The notes beneath the pieces are model-generated. The model did no database searches. It was not told where the DNA came from and saw only the letters and a program-made list of their open reading frames with translations. From Platynereis dumerilii (Eukaryota > Annelida > Polychaeta > Phyllodocida > Nereididae), in NCBI GenBank assembly GCA_026936325.1, contig JAPTHN010000008.1:18751759-18815758 (forward strand): 64,000 nucleotides of DNA, in the 5' to 3' direction. The translations under genes and the position numbers were made by a program. Shown here piece after piece: positions 19,162 to 31,500 of the stretch (position 1 is its first letter; each line of letters opens with the position of its first letter).

Positions 19162-21887
19162 CAGTTACAGATGATAAGCCACCGATAAGGGTTTTTGTCT
19201 ATCAATTGCAGCCCTCCAATAGTACTTGATACATGTGAGGGGAACCTTCTCCTCTTCTTATGCGATAGCTTGGCCGTGGTGGTTTGAGGACTGCGACCTT
19301 ACTCCTCTCTGATCCCACCTGATACTTACCCTATTGATCACTTACTATGTCCAAGCAATTAGTGGTTTTAGACTAAACACAGACAAGGTGCATTAAGCTT
19401 ACACGGAAAAGCTTTCACAGGAACCTAACAATTCTGCATATTTTACTGAGCTTCATCTGCAATTTTCACCCTTCACTTACATCTGCCCACAGAGATCAGA
19501 TGTGATTTTCTGCAGAACTTTTATGCTGGTAATTTTATTGTGGTAAAATATTATATAATAACCTCTGAGAATTAAGTCTTATTTTCAATATAATATTTAT
19601 CCTATTATACCAGAGCTCAGACTTATAGCAAAGTCAATAATTTCGAGAAGGAAAGCGACCTCTCTTCCTTACTGTAAGTCATACACATACCTAGAACTAC
19701 TCTATAACCTTTTAGCAAAGAATTTGCAGACTTTTCAGAATCTGTTTATATAAATAAAAGCATCTCCCCAGGGAGTACTCTAAAACGTTTCCACTGTTCT
19801 CTTTTACCACCCCTTTTTTTTTCTCGTTATGTTGCTCTTTTCACAGGAATGGCACACCTTCCACAGTTTATTCACCCCTCCTTCTAAAGTCGCTATTTTT
19901 ACTCTCTATTTATCGGATTTAGTAAGCTGAAACGTTTTCCTAGCCACCCCTACTTGAAAAACGCCTTCCCCACATTTCTCATGTTTACTTAAGCTAAACT
20001 TACTGTAGTTTCGTTTGTCCATTTGCCAGACGATACTTCATGTCCTGCATTTTACCTCCTCCATGTGTTTACCCAACACGACACATCATTTCTTCCAGAA
20101 CACATATCTGTTTCAGACACACACTTTATAGTGTCTCACCAGTCACCTTCGCGGTATGTGAATAACACACCAGTCAGACTCCTCAATCAACACTCCTTGC
20201 ATAGTCGACTGTAGTCGTTGTTATTTGCGATGTTACCTTGTGTTGGAATCACACATCCTTAATTGACTGTAGGTTTGAAATTTCCTGAACTGTCTAATAG
20301 TAATTGCACAATTAAAAACCTGACTCAGATATTAAAAATCAAATATCAAAGTAAGCTTCAAAGATAAAATAATGTCTATAAATTGCTTTATGTATCATCA
20401 ATGCTAAATGGCTGCAATGATTGTTGTTTCCAGTAAAGTTCTTAATTAGCATTTCTGCATGTTTCCACATGCTGCCACATATGGTCTCATGAACGTCAAG
20501 CATTTCTTCCATAATTCCTTATCTATAACTTATGTCACTGTCCCCCAGGCTTTCATTTCAAATATGCCTTTGCAATAGTACCTAAGTAACGCCGCGCGGT
20601 CTGATGCAATCTCAACTTTGCCTAATGAACAGGTGCTTGCATCACTTTCCTGGTCTGTTTGCAACTGATCTTTCCTTACGGCATATCAAGCCATATGGCG
20701 AAGTCAATAACCATAGACACATATCAATACGCACAGTTGCCACTGCACATGAATAGGTGCACAAAGTCCATTATGACCAACAAATGTCAGGAACGAGCAC
20801 CGACTCATATGTATTCCTCGAATGACGATATCCAGCACTTTGCAAGTATAGCGCTGCCTCCATCGTCACTATCACACGTGATAGTTAATGATAATTAATG
20901 ATAACTTCTTAGCATCGACGCCGAACAAATGAGTCATTTGCACACAAGAATGATCTCCTAAAAATCGCATCATAAAACCATGGATGCATTGGGCTATTCT
21001 TTCTTGTTTTCTCAAGGCTTATACGATGCACTCATCATTCTTCCTTGTCTCACCTTTTGAGTACATAATGCATTGTCATCGTCTGGATTTCCTCCAGCAA
21101 TGCATGGTTTGGTCATCGTCCAAAAATTTCTTGTGCACTATTAACAAGACCTCAGCCTCCAAACATAATCAAGTGAACTATCCCCTTCATAAAGCTTCAC
21201 TATAGCATTCTTCCATAGTTCTCCATTCAGTGATCTCTGACAATGATTCCCTTTTGGACCTGCCAGACAGGGCGGCAGTCATCCTACAGTACTTTCATCT
21301 TGCCAATTTGATAATAGTAGTGAGACTGGATCCGACTTTGTCCAATCAGTGATTGAAGTGCCTGATGGGTCCTTTGGCAATCACACCGTTTCTTCCTTTT
21401 GCGGTATTGTCCTTGTTCTGATTGGAATACAGATTCACTATCCTTTTGAATCGAATGCTTCCAAACTTCCCAATAAAACAGGTGAACAACTCTCCACCGA
21501 TATAATTCAAGCTCATGTTTAAGATCTTCAATTCTAGGTTCAAAGAGAAATGAAATGAAACAAGGCACTCAATATATAGGAAATACTATATTTCTGAGTA
21601 CTCATCCAATGTTACATCAGTCTATACGAAGATCCTTGGATGTACTTTCAAGTTATCATTATCTCTTTTATCCTCACAAATCACAAATTTTCTTTCGTGC
21701 TGACCATTCACAAATGTTCATGGTTACCAGCATACAAGAACAATATTCAGGTATTCTTTCCTCTTCATTACAATGCTGACCATCGTGTTACCATTGTACA
21801 TGAAGTACATCTTATGTCCTACCATTCAATAAATACCTTATATTCCAATTCCATTTACAAGCCATTCTCTATATGAAGTTCATTGCA

Positions 21888-21995
21888 GTATCCCTGCGAT
21901 TCGAACCCGCGACCTCGCATATACCCTTTCTTCCTTCAAAATCAAAATCTTAACGTTAGTGTCCGGACGCGCTACCAATGTCGCCACCGAGACCA
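21888..21995 (-). repeat. tRNA-like sequence (SINE head or tRNA relic)
   Basis: On the minus strand it reads GGTAGCGCGTCCGGAC (box A and D-arm region) and, about 45 bases on, GCGGGTTCGAATCGC (box B, T-loop TTCGAAT). The D stem GCG/CGC pairs. The T stem does not pair well and the middle is lengthened, so it is not a working tRNA. It is probably tRNA-derived. Confidence 0.5.
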
Positions 21996-22327
21996 CTGAC
22001 TTCTAGCTCTTATAATTGGATTAAAATTAACTTTACCTTTTCTTTCACATTCAGTTTTGTCATAAGCTGACAAATGCACGAAGTTTATTGTATCTTCTTA
22101 GCTCTTTTAATATCACATCGTCCAACCTGTTAGCATTAATTTCCTTTCTTTTCATATAAAACAATAATTAGATTGTTGCGGCACATCTATTTTTGCCACG
22201 TGCATGAATCATTACTCGCTATCTTCAGTGTGATATTTTTAGAACACTTTCTCAGTCTGAAATGAAAACGAGGCTCTTCACCAGCTCAGCAGCATACATC
22301 GGTCACTAGAAGTCTTAAAAATATGCT

Positions 22328-22441
22328 GTTGGCCGGTTCGGCCTTGGTCTAGAGGTAAAGACATCATGTGTGAATTGTGACTAGGACTCTCGCAAGAGGA
22401 AGTTGACGTTCGTCGCTTCGAATCCCGTCGGGGCCATGTCG
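22328..22441 (+). repeat. Second tRNA-like sequence (possible SINE head)
   Basis: TGGTCTAGAGGTAAAGACAT looks like a D-arm with box A, and GCTTCGAATCCCGTCGG contains the box B core TTCGAATC. The outer ends TGGCC and GGCCA can pair as an acceptor stem. An expanded middle and imperfect T stem argue against a functional tRNA. Confidence 0.45.
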
Positions 22442-23167
22442 CTCTGGACTGCTAATTTCCACAGCTCTCCTGGCATATCAGACATAAAGAAAATTACATC
22501 CACATTCACACAAGCAATGGCTCAGTGAGTTACGCTTGATGATAAAACACCTCCTATCCTCCAAAGTCCGAACCAGGCTTTTGTATTTGTTGCTTTGTCT
22601 TGTTTATTTCAGTGAGAATGTGACAGAAAGTTTCCTTCTTTCATTTCCTTCACTTTCTCTCGTGTAACACAATTGTTTGCATTAAGCTTCTTCCATGATA
22701 AAAAGTAATGCAGTTCCATAGAGAAAGATATTCTCTTACGAATAATAAAGATACAGGGAAATCGACAGGAAATGCCTCCTGGCTCTTTTGTTGTTATGAG
22801 TTGTAGCTCTGGCAATTATGTCCATTTGCATATGGTATATCCACATGCATACCTTTAATAGTTCGATTAGAGTTTTGGTTATCATAGACATGTCAATAAA
22901 TCGGTAGACACAAGACTCAATTTAATTTTCCTTGAGTTACTTCAATGTGATCCTAGGTAATCCAAATACCATTGGACCATAATCCTATGACATCAGTGTC
23001 TTCTTTTGGTACTCTGGCACCTACTCTTTTCTGCACAATATTGACCTTAGGTCAACTAACATATCTACAGACAAACTCATATAGATAGAAAAATAACGTG
23101 CAAGCACTTTAACAGCTGCTTGTATAGATATATAAGTTCAAGTATCTATAATTTACAAATCTACTAC

Positions 23168-23452
23168 ATAAATCTATCTATCTATCCATCTATCTATCTA
23201 TGTATCTATATGTTCCTTCCTTCCTTCTTTCCTTCTTCCCTTCTTTCCTTCCTTCCATCCTTCCTTCCTTCCCTTCCTTCCATCCTTCCTTTCTTCCTTC
23301 ATTCCTCCCTTCCTGCCCTCCCTTCCCTCCCTTCCTTCCCTCCCTTCCTTCCCTCCCTTCCTTCCCTCCCTTCCTTCCCTTCCTTCCCTTCCTTCCCTCC
23401 CTCCCTTCCTTCCCTCCCTTCCTTCCCTCCCTTCCTTCCCTCCTTGTCAGAG
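23168..23452 (+). repeat. TATC then CCTT simple-sequence tract
   Basis: A short (TATC)n run leads into about 240 bp of almost pure pyrimidine built from CCTT and CCCT units. ORFs across it are translations of the repeat. Such a tract can form triplex DNA. Confidence 0.9.
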
Positions 23453-25219
23453 CTCCCCAGCAACACTAGCAAAAGTAGGTCAGTGTGACCCAGTTGCCAC
23501 GATTGACCTTTGACCTAAAGATAGTCAGCCTGTTTGTTTTCTTTAATGATTTTTTCCGTCTCAGAGAGGCACCAAAAGTTGATGGAAGCAAGATAATATT
23601 CTATTCAGACTGCATGCCAAGTTTTAATGAAATAGGTGAAACAGCACGATCAGGGCAGTTGTCATAAGTTTTCCTGAAACTCCTCTCGTAATACAGGCTG
23701 CAAGCAGCTGTAAAAATGGGTAAAAATATATAGATAGGAACAGCTTGCAATGACAGCTGTGTAAATCAAAAAATCTTTTAAGTCAACCTGTGTATAGTGC
23801 ATACCTGTATGTCAGCAAAATCATGCATATGTTGCTTATCATCGTCAAATAACAACTGAAGGGATCACCTGCTCGTGGTCTACTTCACCAGCTCACTGAA
23901 AAGTATCATCAGTAAGTGTCATAGTGACAGTGTCTTGCTTCAATAGTCCTAGCCTTTATATTTTGTCCATAGACAATTTAAAGGGTCATCCGCACGTAGC
24001 ATATTGGCCGTGCCAAAATGCTTAGTCTCTCGATTTCATATTTACATGTATTCCATAATAATCTTTTATACACAATATACCTTATTTAATTTTCGCTAGT
24101 AGCCATATAAGAGCACAATTCTAGCTAAGTTGCTAAGTTTCCTTGCTCCAAGCCTTTCCCTTGAGACGCATATAGCTCTCAAAGAATGTCTCTTATCATA
24201 GGATCATCTCCTTCCTTTAGGACATGTTTTCCTCAAAAAGACTTCCGTCAAAAGGTATCGGAGAGTGTCGTCACTGGCACTGTCTTAGCCTGCTAAACAT
24301 GCTAACTTCGATTGTAGCTCAGCATCCTGTGTATCTTTTTCAACGTAAGTTTCGGTAATACATGTGATCTTGGTTGCTTATGATTGCTGGAAAGGCTCTG
24401 ATTGATGGCGTAATAGGCAAACAGATAGAATGACAACAAAAAGATAGATAGCATCATCTCTTTGAAGATATTGCCACAATGATTCCGAAATCACGCTGAA
24501 TAACAGGTAAAGTTTCCCTTGAAGATAAGGGCATGAGATAATTCAGACACTCATAATAAGTATCTTTTCGACGTTCCGTTTCGTTGCAATGTCCTGTTTC
24601 GTCGGCATCCTGACTCCCAACTCATCTCAAATAAATAACAGATATTTAATTTAATTTCCCACATAATTTCACAAGCTTTTCTGTCCATAAAAATTTGGAG
24701 TTATTTCAGTTGACTGTGGACTGATCACTTCTGTCCTCGTCAAATGGATGTATTGCTAACATCTAAACGATATCATTTCAGTACATTAGCTAGCACCCAT
24801 ACATCAGTTTTCTGCAGCTTATCAGTCTTCTCTCAGCTAATAATTAGTTTAATAATTCACTTTATGAATAACCTTCTCCTTATGTCGTATTCCTCTTTTG
24901 CACATATTCATGCCACATGTATCTATGTGATACTTCATGAATTTCTCATGAACAAAGTTAGTCATCATTCTCCTCTGTTATACAGACTTGTAGTTGCCTT
25001 TAAGATCTCATATGGCTTAATGAGACATATGAATTCATGACATATGAATTCATCGCTCGGACCGACCTGCCAGCAAGCAGTGACGGACACACACACAAAA
25101 ACACAGCGTTCCAACAACATTCAAGCAGTTTCATTCTGATTACATAATCCGAACACATGTGTAATCACTTAAATCTAAATTAGTCAGACCTATCTTCACA
25201 CCATCTGCGATTCCTCATT

Positions 25220-25321
25220 TATACCCCCACCCCCTCCCCTCCGTGATATTCTACCCCTTGTTTACAAGCCCCTCCATCATTTGGTATTTGTCTTCCGTTG
25301 ACTCCACTACTGCTTCCTCAG
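25220..25321 (+). promoter_or_regulatory. Strong splice acceptor before the accessory ORF
   Basis: A C/T-rich region starts at about 25220 and the acceptor CTGCTTCCTCAG ends at 25321, 13 nt before the ATG at 25335. With the donor in the LTR leader this would make a short spliced mRNA for the accessory protein, as in complex retroviruses. Confidence 0.5.
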
Positions 25322-25334
25322 TGTATCTTGAACA

Positions 25335-25925
25335 ATGCATCGAAGGCGAATGTCCTATCCACCTTCACACCGCAATCTGGAATGGCTTACATCAATTGGT
25401 GTGGAAGTTGCTCAGCTACAGCAAGTTGCTCAGTTTCAGGGACCTAAGCAGACGGTTTCTGTAGCCACTCAGACCGAGGCTACATGCATCTTCCATTCGC
25501 CTCCAACCCTCGATATTGATGCTTTTAACTCTGCAGCCAATTACGTGGCTTGCACATATGCTCAGCAAAAACCTCTTGTCAATGGATGGGACTCTGATTG
25601 TCCTAGTCCCACATCTACACCGGATTCATCATGGTCAACAGATGAGGACCTCCCGGGCTACACCATGTCAGCCGAAGCAGCTGCTCAGCCTACACATTTT
25701 TTGCCACCATTACGTCCAAAGCCTTTTCGCCATCGCCATTTCTTTGACGATGACCAGGAAGTACATATGGTTACATCACTGTCGATTTATACGTCGACTC
25801 CAGTATCGTCACCTCCACTGTTGATGCTTTCTCAGCGTCTCCATCAGATACAGGAATTACCTGAAGATTTTCATGACGCAGAAGAACAGCAAACCGAATT
25901 GAAGTCGATTCTGAAACAACAGTGA
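25335..25925 (+). CDS. Accessory ORF of the giant element, unknown function
   Basis: 196 residues, not recognised. The start is MHRRRMSYPP, followed by a short helical region rich in Gln/Val (VEVAQLQQVAQFQ), then a Ser/Pro/Asp/Glu-rich acidic middle (DSDCPSPTSTPDSSWSTDED), a basic patch KPFRHRHFF near residue 135, and an acidic Gln-rich carboxy end. There is no signal peptide or membrane segment. Composition (short basic patch plus acidic, Pro/Ser-rich regions) would suit a regulatory protein, but that is inference. A strong splice acceptor lies 13 nt upstream. Its length in an otherwise ORF-poor 9-kb stretch and its codon bias like gag support a real gene. Confidence 0.6.
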   Translation: MHRRRMSYPPSHRNLEWLTSIGVEVAQLQQVAQFQGPKQTVSVATQTEATCIFHSPPTLDIDAFNSAANYVACTYAQQKPLVNGWDSDCPSPTSTPDSSWSTDEDLPGYTMSAEAAAQPTHFLPPLRPKPFRHRHFFDDDQEVHMVTSLSIYTSTPVSSPPLLMLSQRLHQIQELPEDFHDAEEQQTELKSILKQQ

Positions 25926-28135
25926 TCAGGTTTCTTTTCAATCTTATGAACTAGTGGACTCATTCAAATCCATTTACTTCTTTAAAAATATACACTTCAT
26001 TAGAACAAGGAACACTATTACCAAATGAATGCTCTTTCTTCTTGTTAATCGAACAATTGTATTATGTAATATAGAACTCCGTTATCTCGAACACTTCCTG
26101 ACCAAATGTAGTCACAACACCTACTACATTTTTCCTTCAATATGAACGTTAAATTGCTGACTTATCCGTTACTTACAATGCTGACTTATACATCTATTCA
26201 TTAAATTTAAAAATTATTAACAAGTTATAATGCTTCGTCTATTCTTTATAACCATATAGTCTTCAAATATTTGCATTAGTACACCTTAACAGGCCTTAAA
26301 CCTCAACAAGAGTTCTCGACCCGCACATTTCAATAATGTGCGATGGTACCTTGCATTTGTTGCATCGCCAACTTGTTGCTTACATGCCACCAGGAGGGTG
26401 TAGTCCCTTCATTTCGTTCCCAGACCAATACGGTTAACCACCGTTAAGTCTTTTCTGTAGCTCACGCATTCAGCCGGATTATTCATCTGCTTTGAGCCCA
26501 CCAACAACGTTCTTAAACCTTGCCATTCTTCGTTGAGAATTGTTCTCCATTTCTTATCACTGTGTTCCTTGTGACCAATCGATAGTATTTCCATATGTTT
26601 GGCCACTGTCTCCTCGCAGCATTGACCACGTATTCCCTTGTTCTAGCCTTTTGTTCTTTCAGCCTGACTGCAATTCTTTGCACTCGATTGCCTTCTTGAT
26701 ATAGTACTTTATCGGCTTATCATTTTATCCTCGGCAAACACCATTATTTGGTACGCATATTTCAGAGACAGAGACTCTCCACAAAGATCCATCACGATCT
26801 TTCCTTAGTAAATCTGATTGCCTTTCAGCATTCAATTGCCTTTTGTAACCTTTTATGACTACTTAGATTTGTTCCTTAATTATCTTTTAGTTCCGCAACT
26901 ATTTTATGATAAGACTATTTTATGAAGGTTTTCTTTTGTAGTAACATTATTTTTTCTTTGGATAACGTGATTATGATATCGGGCCACACTTGTTGAATTA
27001 ATTTTGTTAAATTTACTGCGTTCGTATCATTAGCATTTTGTACATATTCCATTCTGCATTTTGTAGATATTCCATTTTACTTGAATATTACTGACTAGTT
27101 TCTTTTTCTGCATTTCTGCTTCTGTCGTGAGTGTCGTTTATTGCAGATATTAGCCGTCAAATATCTTGCCACTTGAGAAGTGTTATATGCATTTGTTGAT
27201 AGAGTGTTTTCTTACAAATTGTCCACCACTTTTCCATCATGCCTTGTGGGTACTGCTTCGATTGAGCATTATTATACTGCTCTGATCAAGTATTACCTTG
27301 AGCATCTTTTCTTATAATCATTGTGCAGCATGTTATTTTGAGTATGTATCTCAATATGTTGCAAGTTCTCTGCCTGTCGGACTGGGAGCCCGACCATAAT
27401 TTGGGGATATCTTGTGCTATTTCATGTGTTCCGGCTCATGCCGATGTGGTTACTTCAATTTGTCTGGCATTGTGCCGTGTGTTTCAACTTAGCACAAATT
27501 TTTCAATGCGTTTCTGTGGATTTTGCTCACCCAGTGATTGTAGCATCGCTTCGCATTTTGGGGAAAGAGAATTTTTTTTTTTTGTAAATGACCAACTTAT
27601 TATACACAAATTATAGCTAGCTAGCTAACTCCTTTTTCATAGTTCATTACATGGTATGGCATCACAACATAGCCCGGCAGGGGGCGCTTTTCGTGTTGCC
27701 ATGGCTTCACCGAGACTGCCGTGGGAAGCAGTTTCTTGTTGCGTGGTAGCACCCTTGCACCTTATATGGCACGCTACCTGCTGCAAAATTTTCGGCTCAG
27801 CCCACAGGGCCCAGCTCTTGCGGAGCCAGTAAAACCTTATCTTACCTGCTCTAATCTTTACACCTGTAGAGAGGCAGCAGTCCTACATACAGCTTGCAAC
27901 ATTATGTAAGTACACCTTTTTCAAAGAGTCATTTACCGGTCATTTAGGACCACCAATCTGCATATACGTTTACTAATTAGTAAACTGGGAATTTCTTTAG
28001 GCATTGAGTATTGTTGATGAAGTTCAGACGTTGTTTCGTGTTAAGGAAAGTTCACAGTAATGATACTCCCAATTTTTCTTACACGCGTGTAATTTGCGGG
28101 AAAGTGCTTCATTAACTTACATTCTTTGACGGATA
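25926..28135 (+). other. Noncoding interior span between accessory and envelope-like ORFs
   Basis: About 2.2 kb without convincing genes. A (GCTA)n run lies at 27613-27628. A splice-acceptor-like TTATATTTTCAG ends at 28151. Confidence 0.5.
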
Positions 28136-28363
28136 TTGTTATATTTTCAGGTCTGGTCGAGTCTTTCGATTTCAGTAATTCAGTATGATCTTAGAGTACA
28201 TCTCTTGCATTTTCTGTTGACATACACGGCATTCTTTCATATGATAGGGAAAGTGGTTGGAAAACTCGTGTTGCCTAAATGTTATGAATACTTATTTCCA
28301 TTGATAATTATTTGTGTATTGATAGTTATATTCGTTTTACATAGGGTATGTCGACCTGATTGA
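28136..28363 (+). CDS. Small membrane-protein-like ORF
   Basis: 75 residues ending in a strong hydrophobic segment, YLFPLIIICVLIVIFVLH, followed by a short basic tail RVCRPD. A splice-acceptor-like TTTTCAG lies at its 5' end. It could be a small membrane accessory protein or chance. No family is recognised. Confidence 0.3.
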   Translation: MLYFQVWSSLSISVIQYDLRVHLLHFLLTYTAFFHMIGKVVGKLVLPKCYEYLFPLIIICVLIVIFVLHRVCRPD

Positions 28364-28583
28364 TGAATTTTGCACGCTTCGTATGCTAATCATTACTATT
28401 ATGTACCTTTGCTTATGAACTCCTTTTACTTCTTATCTTCGTTTATGAGCATGTCTACGTTCACTTAATCATGTCTTTCTCACCACCTTACTGGTTGATA
28501 GTTATAGTATTACCTGATTTTACTAGTGACGCTAAAACCTTTTAGCCAACTATATACCTTGCTACCTCATTATAAACATTACA
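28364..28583 (+). promoter_or_regulatory. Envelope leader with acceptor-like sites
   Basis: CTGATTTTACTAG (ending 28526) and AAAACCTTTTAG (ending 28545) are plausible 3' splice sites 38-58 nt before the ATG at 28584, which would place the glycoprotein ORF on a spliced mRNA. Confidence 0.35.
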
Positions 28584-31500
28584 ATGACGCTAATTGTCCT
28601 TTTTCCCTTCCTACTCCTTCCCTTGGTTCCAGCTCAATCACCACCTCCATCTGATTTGCAACGAATTGCTGAGCAAGACGCTTTTCTTTATAAGAATTTC
28701 GGATTTACCATTAATCCAAATACGGCCGCCGTTTGGGCCAAGCGTACTTTGCTTCAAGCACAAGATCAACCTATGGCTTCTTGTAGAGTTTCTATGTTTG
28801 ATGAATGGTGTTCTCGCAAACGAGACATATTTGCATGTGATTTGGGAGCCAATTTCTCTACACCACCATGTGTATGGCCTCCCGACTCACCTCGTATCAC
28901 AAAACTGATTCTTTCTTCTGGCGCACTTACTAAGGACATTATGTCTTTCTTCACGACTATGCCTTTTATGAGATATCTCACTTTACAAAATCTTACTTCC
29001 GAAGTAATGTTCCCCGAAGTTATTGACTCATTTCCTGAGATCAATTTCTTAGATCTGCCAAACACTCAGGTGACTCATGTACAGTACGTCCAAGCACGTT
29101 CACAGTTACATGCTATTACTAATTTAGTCCTTGATGACGCCTCTGTCTTTGCTCCATGGACTTCCCTTTACCGTTTAAGACGCCTACAACTTACCTTACT
29201 TAGAGATTTATCGTCTCCTGCATTACCTCTATTACCACAAGCCCAATTAACTCATTTAGACCTTACCATACTCGGTTCAACATCTTTTCCGTGGAACCAT
29301 CTCGGCGTTTCACAAACTAAGCTGATATCACTTAGACTCCATCTACCAGATATGACTCGCCTCCCATCTTCTATGCCTTTCAATAATATACAACAATTGA
29401 AATTACAAGCTTCTAACGTTCCTTTCGAGGTTTCCAATCTCTTGCCTAATCTATCAGCACCACAATCTTTTAATTTTACACGACCGAAACCATTTCTCCA
29501 AACACTTATCCTTCAGGGTTTCTATTTTCAGAAAACGCAACAATTTAATGTCTTAAAATTAGTTAAAATAGTTATAGAAGATTGTCTTGGCGGAATACAT
29601 AATCTTAATTATCCAACATCTCTTAGAGTACTTAGACTCAGAAATATTACTACTTCACGATCATTAAGAGACCCATTAACAAACACGCCAAATCTGCGCA
29701 TTTTCGAACTAACTCATTCTAAGCTAACATTTATTTCCAGAGCATATTTTAGATATGTCGATCAACTTTACTACTTAAATTTATCTCATAATCAGATTCA
29801 TACCTTTGAAATTAGAGATAGAGATATTCGTCATTTAGCTGTAATAGACCTTAGTTACAACTCCCTGTATAGAATTTCTGGTCCTTTCTTTATTAGAGAC
29901 CATCTGGAATATATATTCTTGCAACACAACAATCTGCAGTATTTAGATGGCGTTAACAAGCAAATTTACTTTCCTTCACCTGAAATGAAAGAACTTGACC
30001 TAACATCTAACCCTCTTAATTGTAATTGCGATTTGGCAGTTTTCTTGAACACGTTGCCTGATACCACTAGGATTTCTGGTACTTGTCAAAGTAACGTGTC
30101 CTTCCCCATCCAAAATATGACCTTCGAAGCATGTGATTCGATCCCCTTGCTCCGTTCACCCCGTTCCCTTAGAGACCAATTACGTCATATGCAGCTTCTT
30201 GCATCTGTCAATCACGAAGACGCTCTCGCACTCAAGAGCAGCTCTGGTCTTTTTCCACCAGACGCAGCTTCACGCTGGAGCTCTGCACCCGCACAGCTTC
30301 TCCGCCCAGACTATGGCGTTGGTTATAGTTATAGGGGACAAATTTTTCCCAGTGTTGAATTCTTTATCATCAATGCCAATATTTTCTATCCCGATTTCCA
30401 CATTCCCACATTCACTTGGGACCTCACAATGTTTGAAGACATGTGTCAATCCCCTGATGATTTAATTGCTGCAATATGTTCTGATTTCGCTCCACTCTTA
30501 AAGAACACTATCGATAAAGTTGATTCCTATAAAACAGCTTTAAAATCTAAACTAGCACACATATCGACTATTTTTACTCAACAACATTTTGAAGAATATC
30601 GTCCGCCTCCTCCAACGCATTCTACCCCCATTGCCCCCCCTCCTCTTTCAGCAGTTCACCATCATGCTAAGAGGGCAGCCCCCGATCCACATTTTGCCCA
30701 TGACACATTCTCATATTCCCCTCCACCCACTATGCCCCCCTTCTTTGATCAATACTCGCCACCCAGTCGTCCTAAACGAGCGGGTCGTAGGCCAACACCT
30801 CGAGATCCCCTTGCCTTACCTAATACCGATGATACGTCTAATACAACTAAACAATTAATGCAATCTACTAACGAAACTTTTCGTGTCAATATTAATACCC
30901 AGGATTGGCAATCCGAAGACAGTACTGCTTTCTGGCTTTCAGTTACTATCCCACAAGCCGGAGCAGGTATGTCTGCTAATATTAGACGACAGAGAGATCA
31001 AATTTTTGTAAATACTATTGAGTCTATGTCCGCACGTCAGAATCTTATGAGGGACGCCTTCCTCGAGATGCGTTCTGATTTGGTTCTTACCATTGACGTC
31101 ATAGCCAGTACCTTTACCAACACCTCCAGAAACATCAGACTAATTCATACACTTTTAAACGAAACTAATCAGGAAATTATTTCCCAATTTGCTGTGGTTA
31201 GTAACGCTATAAACGCATTACAACGTAAGATTCAAGCCACAAGGATCCTTAGCCTGCTGACTTCCAAATATCTCAGGCTTTGGTCCCAACAAATACAGCA
31301 ACTTCACATCCTTTTAAATGAAGCTGATAAATTAATTACAGCCTTCCACGAGCTGGCTGCAGGTAAAATCTCACCACACGTTCTTCCAGCCTCATACGTC
31401 CATAAATTGGTTCACAAAGTATCAACGGTATTATATTCATGGCATAATAGTTATCAACTAGCTTTTACGGATTTGGCTCATATCTATCAGAAATCGCACC

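Larger units (their letters stand above)
19162..25321 (+). other. Noncoding interior span between pol and the accessory ORF
   Basis: About 6.2 kb with only short scattered ORFs. It holds two tRNA-like segments and a simple-sequence tract, listed separately. Base composition is A/T-rich and like the rest of the element. It may carry regulatory, packaging or intronic sequence for subgenomic transcripts. Confidence 0.6.

Noticed and set aside
21888-22441. Two functional tRNA genes
   Set aside because: Box motifs are present, but the T stems pair poorly and the middle parts are too long.
23120-23488. Ser/Pro/Leu-rich ORFs over the pyrimidine tract
   Set aside because: They are translations of a CCTT simple repeat.
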